Assembly: GCA_039815685.1 (NCBI GenBank)
Contig: JBCBYV010000020.1
Location: 33,157 to 97,156, forward strand
Origin: Thermohalobaculum sp039815685
GTDB taxonomy: Bacteria > Pseudomonadota > Alphaproteobacteria > Rhodobacterales > Rhodobacteraceae
DNA: 64,000 nt
Reading direction: 5' to 3'
Shown here one piece after another: positions 1 to 8,386 of this stretch. The notes beneath the pieces were generated by a model. That model did not search any database and was not told where the DNA came from. It saw only the letters and a list, made by a program, of their open reading frames with translations. A program made the translations under genes and the position numbers. Each line of letters starts with the position of its first letter. The first letter of the stretch is position 1.

Positions 1-616
1 CCGCCCAGGAGCCCACCATGGCCGAGGGCGCGATATCCCCCGCCTCGATGATCCTGAGCGCTGCGATCAGCTGCTCCTCGGCAAAGCGCCGCCGCCGCCC
101 GTCCCAGGCCAGCGTCGCGAGCGAGCGCACCACCGACATGTCGCCGTAGTTCGCGCCATACGCGCTCTCGAGCCCCCAGATCGCTACGACCACATGACGG
201 TCGACCCCGTAGCGCGCCTCGATCTCGGCGAGCAGCGTCCCGCGGCTGCGCATCGCCGCCCGGCCGTTCGCGATCCGCGTGTCGGACACCGCGCTGTCGA
301 GATACTGCCAGATCGCGCGCGAGAACTCCGGCTGGAAGGCGTCGCGTTCGAGCACCGTCGGATTGGCGCGGAGGCCCGCAAAGCTCGCGTCCAGCGTCTG
401 CGCCCCGATCCCCTCGGCCTGCGCGCGGCGGCGGAACGCGTCCTGCCACGCCTCGAAGGTCGCGAACTTGCCCGCCGTCAACGCCGCGGGCTCCGCCTTC
501 GGCACCTCGGCCGGTGCGCCAGCTTGGGGCTGCGGTTCGGGTGTGACGGCCGTGCAACCGGTCGAGAGACCTGCGACAGTGAGAAGGATGGCTGCGGCAA
601 GGGGATTTTTCGGCAC
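1..616 (-). CDS. Lytic murein transglycosylase, MltB type (3' end outside window)
   Basis: Would cleave the glycan strand of peptidoglycan in the periplasm. About 205 codons are visible; the gene runs off the left edge. The GTG start at 616 is chosen because GAGGA precedes it, 10 bases separate it from the upstream stop, and it gives a signal peptide ending at Cys21 (AGLSTGC). That lipobox is weak because Ser, not a hydrophobic residue, is at -3. Glu150 in AIWGLESAYG matches the catalytic acid of the SLT_2/MltB fold. It follows an NlpC/P60 hydrolase on the same strand, so two wall-lytic enzymes are probably co-transcribed. The family call is firm; lipoprotein status is inference. Confidence 0.85.
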   Translation of the reverse strand, partial: MPKNPLAAAILLTVAGLSTGCTAVTPEPQPQAGAPAEVPKAEPAALTAGKFATFEAWQDAFRRRAQAEGIGAQTLDASFAGLRANPTVLERDAFQPEFSRAIWQYLDSAVSDTRIANGRAAMRSRGTLLAEIEARYGVDRHVVVAIWGLESAYGANYGDMSVVRSLATLAWDGRRRRFAEEQLIAALRIIEAGDIAPSAMVGSWA

Positions 617-626
617 GCGGCGGTCC

Positions 627-1634
627 TCACGAAGCTTGTTCGGCCTTTCCCGGCACCGCCAGCGGCGGGTCCAGTGGTAACACATCTAGCATGGCCTCCG
701 TGTCGAGACGCAAGATCGAGGTGATGTCCTTTCCCTCCTTCGCCGCGATACGGGCGGTCGTATCGGAGAGTGGTTCGCTCGCCACGGCCATGTGATGCGC
801 GTTGGCGTGCAGCAGCCGGCGCTTGTCCTGCATCACGCCCACATGCCCGGCCCAGAAGACGAGATCGCCGCGGCGAAGGGTGCCCCGCTCCGCGCGGTCG
901 AGCCGGCTGATACCGGGCAGCTCGGCGGCCGCCTGCATGTCGCTGTCCCTGGGAAAGGCGCAGCCGGCAGTCGCAAGCGCCAACTGGATGAGTGACGAGC
1001 AATCCACACCATCCCCGCTTCGCCCGCCCCAGAGATAGGGCTGACCGACCAGCGCCTCCGCCTCCGCGACCCAATCGGTCGCGCGATCCGTCAGCGGGCG
1101 GAGTTGCGCCATCGGCACGTAGCCGCCCGATGCGAGCCGGCCCAGAAGCCCGTTCGTGCCGGCGCCCTCCACGGCCTCCGCCACACACACCGCGGACGCC
1201 CAGGGGAGGCGCAGAGCCGCTGCTTTGATGTCGGGCGCTTCGAAGACCAGCGCTGCACGCGTCGCCACGCGGTGCGTCGGTCCATGCCCCGCGGATGCTG
1301 CGCTCTCGGCCAAGGCATACCCTACATAGCCGTCGATGCGGGAACGGAGCCAGATCCAACCGTCCGCCTCGTCGTAGATCTCGATGGGCTCGCCGAAGGG
1401 AAGCTGGGTATCGATCCGCGCCATGGGGTCCGGCGAGGGCCGCAGATCCACGAGCGGCTCGGTGATGAGCCCTGCGCGCGGTCTCACATAACGTTCGGCG
1501 GGAATACGTGCTTCGAGCGCTGCGTCCGCCAGATCCTCGCGCGCCGGGGTGAGTCTCCGGTCGCAGCCCTCCGGCAGCCGCCAACGGGGCGCCACTGCAG
1601 CCGGATGCATCTCGCCGCTAACCGCCGCTGCCAT
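627..1634 (-). CDS. NlpC/P60 family cell-wall hydrolase with SH3-like domain
   Basis: Predicted cysteine peptidase acting on peptidoglycan stem peptides. The 335-residue protein has an N-terminal bacterial SH3-like segment (roughly residues 50-180) and a C-terminal NlpC/P60 domain. Cys212 in DGVDCSSLI and His264 in GHVGVM are the expected catalytic pair. The ATG at 1634 is preferred over the longer frame because GGAGGG lies just upstream and the start then overlaps the aminopeptidase stop by 17 bases, which suggests translational coupling. No signal peptide is obvious, so the enzyme may be cytoplasmic and act on recycled peptides beside the upstream aminopeptidase; that role is inference. Confidence 0.85.
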   Translation of the reverse strand: MAAAVSGEMHPAAVAPRWRLPEGCDRRLTPAREDLADAALEARIPAERYVRPRAGLITEPLVDLRPSPDPMARIDTQLPFGEPIEIYDEADGWIWLRSRIDGYVGYALAESAASAGHGPTHRVATRAALVFEAPDIKAAALRLPWASAVCVAEAVEGAGTNGLLGRLASGGYVPMAQLRPLTDRATDWVAEAEALVGQPYLWGGRSGDGVDCSSLIQLALATAGCAFPRDSDMQAAAELPGISRLDRAERGTLRRGDLVFWAGHVGVMQDKRRLLHANAHHMAVASEPLSDTTARIAAKEGKDITSILRLDTEAMLDVLPLDPPLAVPGKAEQAS

Positions 1635-3015
1635 AACGACCCTCCAGCACAGCCAGCAGCGCCCGGATCGCCTGCGCCTCCCCGCCCTTTGGCCGTCCGG
1701 GTTTCGGCTTCGGCGTCCAGCCATAGAGATCGAAATGGACCCACTCGGCATTCCCACCCGCGAAGCGCTTGAGGAAGAGCGCTGCCGTGATCGCCCCGGC
1801 CATGCCGCCCGAGGGCGCGTTGTCCAGATCCGCGATCCCGGGCTCGATATCCGCCTCGTATCCCGGCCAGAGAGGGAGGGGCCAGACGGGGTCGGCGGTC
1901 CTACCGGCAGCCTCGACCAATTCCCCGCTCAACGCCTCGCTGTCGGTGAAGAACGGCACCACCTCGGGCCCCAACGCCACCCGCGCAGCCCCGGTCAGCG
2001 TCGCAAAGTCCGCGATCAGAGCGGGCTCATCCTCCGCCGCCACCGTCAGCGCGTCGGCCAGAACCAGCCGCCCCTCGGCATCCGTGTTGTTGATTTCGAC
2101 CGTCAGGCTCGCGCGCGAGGTCAGGATGTCCCCCGGCCGGAAGCTTCCCCCCGAGACGGCGTTCTCCACCGCCGGGATCAGCACCCGCAACCGCACCGGC
2201 AGCGCCAGCGACATGATCATATGCGCGAGGCCAAGGGCATTGGCCGCCCCGCCCATATCCTTCTTCATCAGCGACATTGAGCCGCCGGGTTTGAGATTGA
2301 GCCCACCCGTATCGAAGCACACGCCCTTGCCAACCAGCGTGACCTTCGGGTTGCCCGGATCGCCCCAGGTGATGTCGAGCAGCCTCGGCGCCTCCGCCGC
2401 TGCGCGCCCGACCGTATGGATGAGCGGCAGGTTCGCCTCGAGCAGCGCCTCTCCCGTCGTGACCTCGATCTCGGCCCCGTCTCTTTCGGCCAGCCTGCGG
2501 GCCGCGGCCTCGAGGCCCTCGGGCCCCAGATCGTTGGCCGGCGTGTTGATCAGATCGCGTACGAAGAAGACGCCTTCCGCGATCACGCCGAGCCGCTCGC
2601 CATCCACGCCGTCCGGCACCAGCAGATCGGCCTCGCGCGTTGCCGACCCCTTCCGGTAACGCTCGAACCGGTAGCGCGCGAGCAGCCAGGCGAGAGCGGC
2701 TTCCTCTGCTTCCGCCGGTGGCAGGGATGTTGCGAGACGATAGGTTCCGGGCGGCGCCTCGGCGGCGAAGCGGCCGAGGGCGAACCGCACGCGCCGCCGT
2801 TCGGCAGCACTGCCCCAGCCCACCAGCACACTGCCGATCGCCCCCTCCGGCGTCGGCAGGATCACCGTCTGACCGAGCTTGCCGCGAAAGCCCTGCGCCT
2901 TCGCCCACGCAGCCCCTGGCGCCGGCAGCGACGCGATCCGCTCCTCGGCCGCCTCGCTCGGGATCAGGTGGATATCGACGGGCGGCCCTTCTGGCGCATC
3001 GTCGGTTTCGCTCAT
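1618..3015 (-). CDS. Leucyl aminopeptidase family protein (M17)
   Basis: Two-metal cytosolic aminopeptidase that removes N-terminal residues from peptides. The 465-residue protein carries the M17 metal-site motifs: Lys230 and Asp235 in VGKGVCFDTGG, Asp253 in KKDMGG, and Asp312/Glu314 in NTDAEGRLVLADAL. The N-terminal domain is divergent, as is usual in the family. The gene is the first of a likely three-gene minus-strand operon (aminopeptidase, NlpC/P60 hydrolase, MltB-type transglycosylase) and its last codons overlap the next gene. This would link peptide trimming to wall turnover, but substrate specificity cannot be read from the sequence, so no symbol is given. Confidence 0.9.
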   Translation of the reverse strand: MSETDDAPEGPPVDIHLIPSEAAEERIASLPAPGAAWAKAQGFRGKLGQTVILPTPEGAIGSVLVGWGSAAERRRVRFALGRFAAEAPPGTYRLATSLPPAEAEEAALAWLLARYRFERYRKGSATREADLLVPDGVDGERLGVIAEGVFFVRDLINTPANDLGPEGLEAAARRLAERDGAEIEVTTGEALLEANLPLIHTVGRAAAEAPRLLDITWGDPGNPKVTLVGKGVCFDTGGLNLKPGGSMSLMKKDMGGAANALGLAHMIMSLALPVRLRVLIPAVENAVSGGSFRPGDILTSRASLTVEINNTDAEGRLVLADALTVAAEDEPALIADFATLTGAARVALGPEVVPFFTDSEALSGELVEAAGRTADPVWPLPLWPGYEADIEPGIADLDNAPSGGMAGAITAALFLKRFAGGNAEWVHFDLYGWTPKPKPGRPKGGEAQAIRALLAVLEGRYGSGG

Positions 3016-3301
3016 CGTCTCGTCCCTGATGTAGTCCCCGGTCTCTCGTCCGGTGTGGTCTCTGTCGGCTCCCGTCCCAAAGGAGCGCGTCGCCTTGGCG
3101 CTCGACCGAAGAGGCGCAGGAGCACCGTTACACCCCCTTCATACGCGCCCCAACCCGCCGCCGGCCAGCACTCAGCGACCGATCGATACCGGCCAGCCTA
3201 TGCCGGCTGTCCCATCCTCCTAAAGGGCCCACTCTGCGGGCTGGCGGCGCCCGCACATCACCGCATCGCCAACCACCCTCGGCAGTAAAGGAAGGCCCCA
3301 A

Positions 3302-3700
3302 TCACCCCCCGGCCTCGTTCTGCGCTGCGGCACTTCGCCAGGCAGCCACGGCCGCGACTGATCGATCTGCCAGCGGCATCATCCGCTCCACATGACGCCC
3401 GAGATCCTCGGCCTGTGCGCCCCTCAGGCGCCGGTTAAGATCGACGGAGGCCACCGACAGCGCGCTCAGCCCCAGATGCCCGGCAACCGCGATGAGGTCG
3501 TGGCTGATGCGGCGCACCCCGTCCACATCTCCCGCCTCGGCCAGCCTGCGCAGCTGGGCCGTCCGGTCCGTAAGTTCGAGCTCCCCATCGGCCAGAAGCT
3601 CCGAGACCATGTCCTCACCCAGATGCTGACGCAGGCGTGCGAGATAGCCCTCATCGAGCAGCGCCGCCTTCTTGCCCGCCATCTTACCAAACCACTTCAT
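3302..3700 (-). CDS. Hpt domain-like phosphotransfer protein
   Basis: Small 132-residue protein, mostly helical. The segment RRISHDLIAVAGHLGL resembles the histidine phosphotransfer (Hpt) helix, in which a His is followed by an AG-LG turn; the His of ISHDL would be the phosphoacceptor. Hpt proteins relay phosphate between receiver domains and histidine kinases. No kinase or response regulator is adjacent, so the partner is unknown. The ATG at 3700 has a GGGAG-type ribosome site. It sits alone between the aminopeptidase and moaB. The assignment rests on one short motif and the size and helicity, so it is moderate. Confidence 0.6.
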   Translation of the reverse strand: MKWFGKMAGKKAALLDEGYLARLRQHLGEDMVSELLADGELELTDRTAQLRRLAEAGDVDGVRRISHDLIAVAGHLGLSALSVASVDLNRRLRGAQAEDLGRHVERMMPLADRSVAAVAAWRSAAAQNEAGG

Positions 3701-3807
3701 ACCCGCTCCCGCCGCCTTTCACGCAGCCCTACAGCGGTATGCTGAAGAAAGGGTTGAGTCCTGTGTCGCCCGTCACGTCGTGGCGCACTTGCCCGACCCC
3801 GTCCCGG

Positions 3808-4350
3808 TCATTTCCGCCGCCGATGCTCCTCCAGCCGCGGCATGATCTCGACGAAATTGCAGGGCCGGTGGCGGTAGTCGAGCTGCAGCACCAGGATCTC
3901 GTCCCAGGCATCCCGGCAGGCCGATGGCGAGCCCGGCAGCGCGAAGAGATAGGTGCCGCCGGCCACGCCCGCGCAGGCCCGGCTCTGCACGGCAGAGGTC
4001 CCGATCTTAGCCATCGAGACCTGGGTGAAGACGGTCGAGAAGGCGTCGATCTCCTTCTCGTAGACCGCGCGATGCGCCTCCACGGTCACGTCCCGGCCGG
4101 TGAGCCCGGTGCCGCCCGTCGAGAGCACGACATCCACGCCCTCATCCGCCACCCAGCCGCGCAGCCGCGCTTCGATAGCACCGCGGTCGTCCCGTTCGAT
4201 GGCGCGCGCCGCCACCTTGTGCCCCGCCGCCTCGATGCGCGCCGCCAGCGTGTCGCCCGAGCGGTCGTCATCGGGCGTCCGCGTGTCCGACACGGTGAGG
4301 ACGGCGATGTTGAGGGGGATGAACTCGCGGCTCTCGTCGATGCGGGACAT
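3808..4350 (-). CDS. moaB: Molybdenum cofactor biosynthesis protein MoaB
   Basis: MogA/MoaB-fold protein of molybdopterin synthesis, acting around adenylylation of molybdopterin in the cytosol. The 180-residue product has the family signature STGGTGLTGRD and an N-terminal LTVSDTRTPDDDRSGD substrate-binding strand and loop. The ATG at 4350 is chosen over the longer open frame because GGAGAG precedes it and the protein then has the usual family length. It lies downstream of a uracil-DNA glycosylase-like gene on the same strand, far from moaC and moeA at 56.4-58.1 kb, so the pathway genes are split in this genome. Confidence 0.9.
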   Translation of the reverse strand: MSRIDESREFIPLNIAVLTVSDTRTPDDDRSGDTLAARIEAAGHKVAARAIERDDRGAIEARLRGWVADEGVDVVLSTGGTGLTGRDVTVEAHRAVYEKEIDAFSTVFTQVSMAKIGTSAVQSRACAGVAGGTYLFALPGSPSACRDAWDEILVLQLDYRHRPCNFVEIMPRLEEHRRRK

Positions 4351-4533
4351 GGGGCTCTCCGGTCGCTTCGCTAACATCCACATAACGGCCTCCGCCTGGC
4401 GCGACCAGCGGTCAGCAACGCTGCGCGGTCGCCACAGTCCATCGGCGGGCGCAAGGATGGTGGGCGGGCGGAGCAAGGCGCGGGGCGGCAGCCCCGTGAC
4501 GCGCGAACGGGCGCCCAGCATCCTGCCCGCATC

Positions 4534-5532
4534 TCAGAGATCGAGCCGGTTCGCGATCTCCAGCAGATCGGCCCACGCTTCCCGCTTCTTCGCGCTCGTG
4601 CGCAACAGATAGGCGGGATGGAAGCTCGCGATCGTCTCCACGCCCGTCGCTGCATGGGTTCGCCACTGTCCCCGCGCTCGCGTGATCCCGCCCGTCTGCC
4701 CCGTCAGCGCCCGGAGCGGTGTGTTGCCGAGCAGCAGCAGAACCTCCGGCGCTGCCAGCGCGATATGCCGCTCGATAAAGGGCAGGAAGGCCGCCGCCTC
4801 CGCCTCCGTCGGCGTCCGGTTGCCGGGCGGGCGCCAGGGCAGGATGTTGGCGATGTAGACTGCGTGGCGCGGATCCTCCGCCGCGCGGTCGAGGCCGATG
4901 GCGGCCAGCATCCGATCCAGAAGCTGCCCCGCGAGGCCGACGAAGGGCTTGCCGAGCCGATCCTCCTCCTGCCCCGGGGCCTCGCCCACGATCATCAATC
5001 GCGCCCCGGGCCGGCCATCGGCGAAGACGAATCGCGTCGCCCCCTCCTTGAGCGCCAATGCCTCGGGCGACGCGAAGCCCTCCGCCGCCGCGGCCAGGGC
5101 TGCGAGGTCCTCTGCGGCCGCCGCCAATGCTGCGCCATCTGCCATCGAAGCCTGCCCTCCTCCTCCGCTCCCGCCTGCACCGCGCGCCCGGCCACCGGCG
5201 GCCCTTCCCGCGCCTTCACCGGCCATTCCGGGTATCGCGGCGGCACTGCTCGCCGCTACGGGCGCATCAGCGCCCGCTCTGAAACCCCCGGAGGGCTCTG
5301 AAGGTCCCCGCGCTGCGCCGTCGCGCGATGACGGCCCGGGCGCGCCGGGGCTTCGGCGCGCGTCGCCCGAGCCCGCCCGCGCAGCCTCCCTCGCCGCCTT
5401 TTCCGCCGCAAAGGCCGCAAAGCGGTCCAGGGATGTCGCGCCGATAACCTCGTCCGCGCCCGCCTCGTGCTGGAAGGCGAGTGCTGCGGCCAAAAAGGCG
5501 CGCTCATGCGCATCGTCCGGGATATCCGACAT
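4534..5532 (-). CDS. Uracil-DNA glycosylase family protein, family-4-like without Fe-S cysteines
   Basis: Removes uracil, or a related damaged base, from DNA. The C-terminal ~200 residues match the family 4 glycosylase fold: VGEAPGQEEDRLGKPFVG (motif I), NILPWRPPGNRTPT, and ASFHPAYLLR (motif II). The N-terminal ~130 residues include a Gly/Ala/Pro/Ser-rich linker of low complexity. The four cysteines that hold the 4Fe-4S cluster in classical family 4 enzymes are absent: the usual C-x-x-C region reads FASPEAL, and the WRPP segment and following helix have W and F. This looks like the cluster-free alphaproteobacterial version. It is divergent from the ETF:ubiquinone oxidoreductase gene, with 141 bases between the starts. 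Confidence 0.85.
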   Translation of the reverse strand: MSDIPDDAHERAFLAAALAFQHEAGADEVIGATSLDRFAAFAAEKAAREAARAGSGDARRSPGAPGPSSRDGAARGPSEPSGGFRAGADAPVAASSAAAIPGMAGEGAGRAAGGRARGAGGSGGGGQASMADGAALAAAAEDLAALAAAAEGFASPEALALKEGATRFVFADGRPGARLMIVGEAPGQEEDRLGKPFVGLAGQLLDRMLAAIGLDRAAEDPRHAVYIANILPWRPPGNRTPTEAEAAAFLPFIERHIALAAPEVLLLLGNTPLRALTGQTGGITRARGQWRTHAATGVETIASFHPAYLLRTSAKKREAWADLLEIANRLDL

Positions 5533-5673
5533 GGTCGCGACACTTCGGTTGCTTGGCAGGCTTCGTCAACGCCGTCATTTATACGGGCTCAAGCGCCTTC
5601 AAGAACCTGTCATCATCCGATTGCCAAGAGCCAACGTGACGCATACGTAAGCTACGATAGCCAAGGAGCGACA

Positions 5674-7320
5674 ATGAGCGAGATCGAGAGAGACGCCGTC
5701 GAATACGACGTTGTTATCGTGGGAGCGGGCCCCGCGGGGCTGTCGGCCGCCATCCGGCTGAAGCAGCTCGACGCGGATCTCGAGGTCGTGGTGCTGGAAA
5801 AGGGCTCCGAGGTCGGGGCGCATATCCTCTCAGGCGCCGTGCTCGATACGTCGGGTCTCGACCGGCTGATCCCCGATTGGGCGGAGAAGGGCGCACCCAT
5901 CCACACGCCCGTCACCGAAGACCGCTTCTACATGCTCGGCCCGGCGGGGCAGCTGCGCATCCCGACGATGCTGATGCCCCCGCTCATGTCCAACCACGGC
6001 ACCTATATCGTCAGCATGGGCAATGTCTGCCGCTGGCTTGCCGAGCAGGCGGAGGAGATGGGCGTCGAGATCTTCCCCGGCATGGCCGCGAGCCAGCCGA
6101 TCATCGAGGACGGCGTGTTGAAGGGCGTCGTCGCGGGTGAGTTCGGCTTTGACAAGGACGGCAATCCCGGCCCGAACTACGAGCCCGGCATGGAGCTCCG
6201 CGGCAAATACGTGATGATCGCCGAGGGCGTGCGCGGCAGCCTCGCCAAGCAGCTCATCGCCCATTTCGAGCTCGACGAAGGCCGCGAGCCGCAGAAATAC
6301 GGCCTCGGCATGAAGGAGCTCTGGGAGATCGACCCGGCCAAGCACAAGCCGGGCCAGGTCACCCACACCATGGGCTGGCCCCTCGGCGGTAATGCCGGCG
6401 GCGGCTCCTTTATGTACCACCTCGAGAACAATCAGGTCTATGTGGGCTTCGTGGTGCATCTCAATTACGAGAACCCGCATGTGTTCCCGTACATGGAATT
6501 CCAGCGCTTCAAGCATCACCCGCTGATCGCCGAGGTGCTGGAGGGCGGCAAGCGCGTCTCTTATGGCGCGCGCGCGATCGTCGAGGGTGGCTGGCAGTCC
6601 ATGCCCGAGCTCGCCTTCCCTGGCGGCGCGCTCCTCGGCTGCTCGGCGGGCATGGTCAACGTGCCGCGCATCAAGGGCAACCATAACGCCATGCATTCGG
6701 GCATCGCGGCGGCGGAGGCGGCACAGGAGGCCATCGCCGCCGGCCGTGCCTCCGATACGCTCGAGGGCTACTCGGCTGCCGTGCGCACCGGTCCCATCGC
6801 GCGTGACCTCAAACCCGTGCGCAACGTGAAGCCGCTCTGGTCGTCCTATGGCCTATGGGCCTCCCTCGGCCTCGGCGGGCTCGATATGTGGATCTCGAAC
6901 CTCATCGGCTGGAACCCCATGGGCACGATGCGCCACGGGAAGTCGGATGCGGAGGCGACGGGCCGGGCGAAGCGCTTCGAGACGATCGAGTATCCCAAGC
7001 CCGATGGCGTGCTGAGCTTCGACCGCCTCACCAATGTGGCCTACAGCTTCACCAATCACGATCACGACCAGCCGGCGCATCTGAAGCTCGTCGATCCGAC
7101 GACGCCCATCGAGGTCAACCTCACCCGCTATGCCGAGCCCGCGCAGCGCTATTGCCCCGCCGGCGTCTACGAGGTTGTGGAGGAGAACAGCGGACCCGAG
7201 TTCCGGATCAACTTCCAGAACTGCGTGCACTGCAAGACCTGCGACATCAAGGATCCGAGCCAGAATATCGTCTGGACCGTCCCGCAAGGCGGTGATGGCC
7301 CGAACTATCCGAATATGTGA
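5674..7320 (+). CDS. Electron transfer flavoprotein-ubiquinone oxidoreductase
   Basis: Membrane-associated enzyme that takes electrons from electron transfer flavoprotein, itself reduced by acyl-CoA dehydrogenases, and passes them to ubiquinone. The 548-residue protein has an N-terminal FAD-binding motif VIVGAGPAGLSAA and a C-terminal ferredoxin-like part with four cluster cysteines at about 494, 517, 520 and 523 (CPAGVYEVV; NCVHCKTC). The ATG at 5674 has AAGGAG upstream and removes an implausible 69-residue extension. The glutaryl-CoA dehydrogenase at 13.0 kb is one likely source of its electrons. The gene appears monocistronic or followed by the methyltransferase 133 bases downstream. Confidence 0.95.
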   Translation: MSEIERDAVEYDVVIVGAGPAGLSAAIRLKQLDADLEVVVLEKGSEVGAHILSGAVLDTSGLDRLIPDWAEKGAPIHTPVTEDRFYMLGPAGQLRIPTMLMPPLMSNHGTYIVSMGNVCRWLAEQAEEMGVEIFPGMAASQPIIEDGVLKGVVAGEFGFDKDGNPGPNYEPGMELRGKYVMIAEGVRGSLAKQLIAHFELDEGREPQKYGLGMKELWEIDPAKHKPGQVTHTMGWPLGGNAGGGSFMYHLENNQVYVGFVVHLNYENPHVFPYMEFQRFKHHPLIAEVLEGGKRVSYGARAIVEGGWQSMPELAFPGGALLGCSAGMVNVPRIKGNHNAMHSGIAAAEAAQEAIAAGRASDTLEGYSAAVRTGPIARDLKPVRNVKPLWSSYGLWASLGLGGLDMWISNLIGWNPMGTMRHGKSDAEATGRAKRFETIEYPKPDGVLSFDRLTNVAYSFTNHDHDQPAHLKLVDPTTPIEVNLTRYAEPAQRYCPAGVYEVVEENSGPEFRINFQNCVHCKTCDIKDPSQNIVWTVPQGGDGPNYPNM

Positions 7321-7453
7321 GGCATGACAGCGTGGGTGCGGGAGACGGCGGGCTGACGGCGGCCCGTTCGCTCGGCCGCTCCTTCGGAGCGCCCGTCGCT
7401 CCGCCCCCCCGCCAGCCATCCGCCGTCCGAGGCGGTATTGCGGGTCTCGGCCC

Positions 7454-8272
7454 GTGAGCGGCGTCGATCTCGACGCGCTGGAGGAGGCCTATGAACGCGG
7501 GCTCGCAGCGGAGCGCGCAGGTGAGGTCGATGCGGCGGCCCATGCCTGGCGCGACTGCCTCGCGCTCGATCCGGAGGACCGGGGCGGGGCGGCGGTCCGC
7601 CTCGCGGCCCTTGGGCAGGGGCCCTCGCCAGACCGTGCGCCGCCCGCCTACGTCGCCACGCTCTTCGATCAGCATGCGGACAGCTTCGAGGCGACGCTCG
7701 TCCTCTCCCTCGGCTATTCGATCCCTGAGCAGGTGGCGGAGACCCTGCAGCGTCTCGGCCTCGGTCCTTTTGGGCGGGGCCTCGATCTCGGCTGTGGCAC
7801 GGGGCTTGCGGGGGAGGCGCTGGAGGAGGTCGTCTCCTCCATGGACGGTGTCGATCTCTCGGAGGGGATGCTGGAGATCGCGGCCGAGAAGGAGGTCTAT
7901 GACGGGCTCTATGCCGGGGATTGCACGGCCTTTCTCGATGGCGCAGCACCCGGCGGCTACGATCTGATCGTCGCCGCGGACGTCCTGCCCTATCTCGGTG
8001 CGGTGGACGGGCTACTCGACGGGATCGCCCGCGCGCTGGCACCTGGCGGCGTCACCGCCTTCTCGACCGAAACCCTGCCGGCAGAGGCCTTCGAGGGTAC
8101 CCCGGGCTGGCGGGTCGGGCCGCGACAGCGCTATGCGCATGACCCTGTCATGCTGGAGCGCGCCCTGGCCGAGCGCGGCCTGACCCTCCTCGCTGCCGAT
8201 CCCGTGACCGTGCGCTACGAGACCGGCGCGCCCGTGACCGGACATCTGATCGTCGCGCGCCATTGCGGCTGA
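7454..8272 (+). CDS. Class I SAM-dependent methyltransferase with TPR-like N-terminus
   Basis: The 272-residue protein starts at GTG 7454 (MSGVDLDALEEAYERG). The first ~50 residues resemble one to two TPR-like helical hairpins (LAAERAGEVDAAAHAWRDCL), followed by a Rossmann methyltransferase with motif I LDLGCGTGLAG, motif II acidic strand MDGVDLSEGML and a motif IV-like YDLIVAADVLPYLG. This combination is common in alphaproteobacterial methyltransferases of unknown substrate. It lies between the ETF:ubiquinone oxidoreductase and a DUF3422 gene without overlap. No substrate can be named from the sequence. Confidence 0.85.
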   Translation: MSGVDLDALEEAYERGLAAERAGEVDAAAHAWRDCLALDPEDRGGAAVRLAALGQGPSPDRAPPAYVATLFDQHADSFEATLVLSLGYSIPEQVAETLQRLGLGPFGRGLDLGCGTGLAGEALEEVVSSMDGVDLSEGMLEIAAEKEVYDGLYAGDCTAFLDGAAPGGYDLIVAADVLPYLGAVDGLLDGIARALAPGGVTAFSTETLPAEAFEGTPGWRVGPRQRYAHDPVMLERALAERGLTLLAADPVTVRYETGAPVTGHLIVARHCG

Positions 8273-8386
8273 GCCCTCCTTCGTTGCGATCCGGCATCTT
8301 CGCGTCATGTTGCGTCGCAGCATGGTCCGCGCGCACTATGCTCCCGCTCTCGAGAAGATCATGGGGCCGCTTGGAAGGGGGGGGCG

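Noticed and set aside
3016..3301. Possible small gene or RNA between the aminopeptidase and Hpt-like genes
   Set aside because: No frame with protein character and no stable structure beyond short GC palindromes such as CCGGC...GCCGG.
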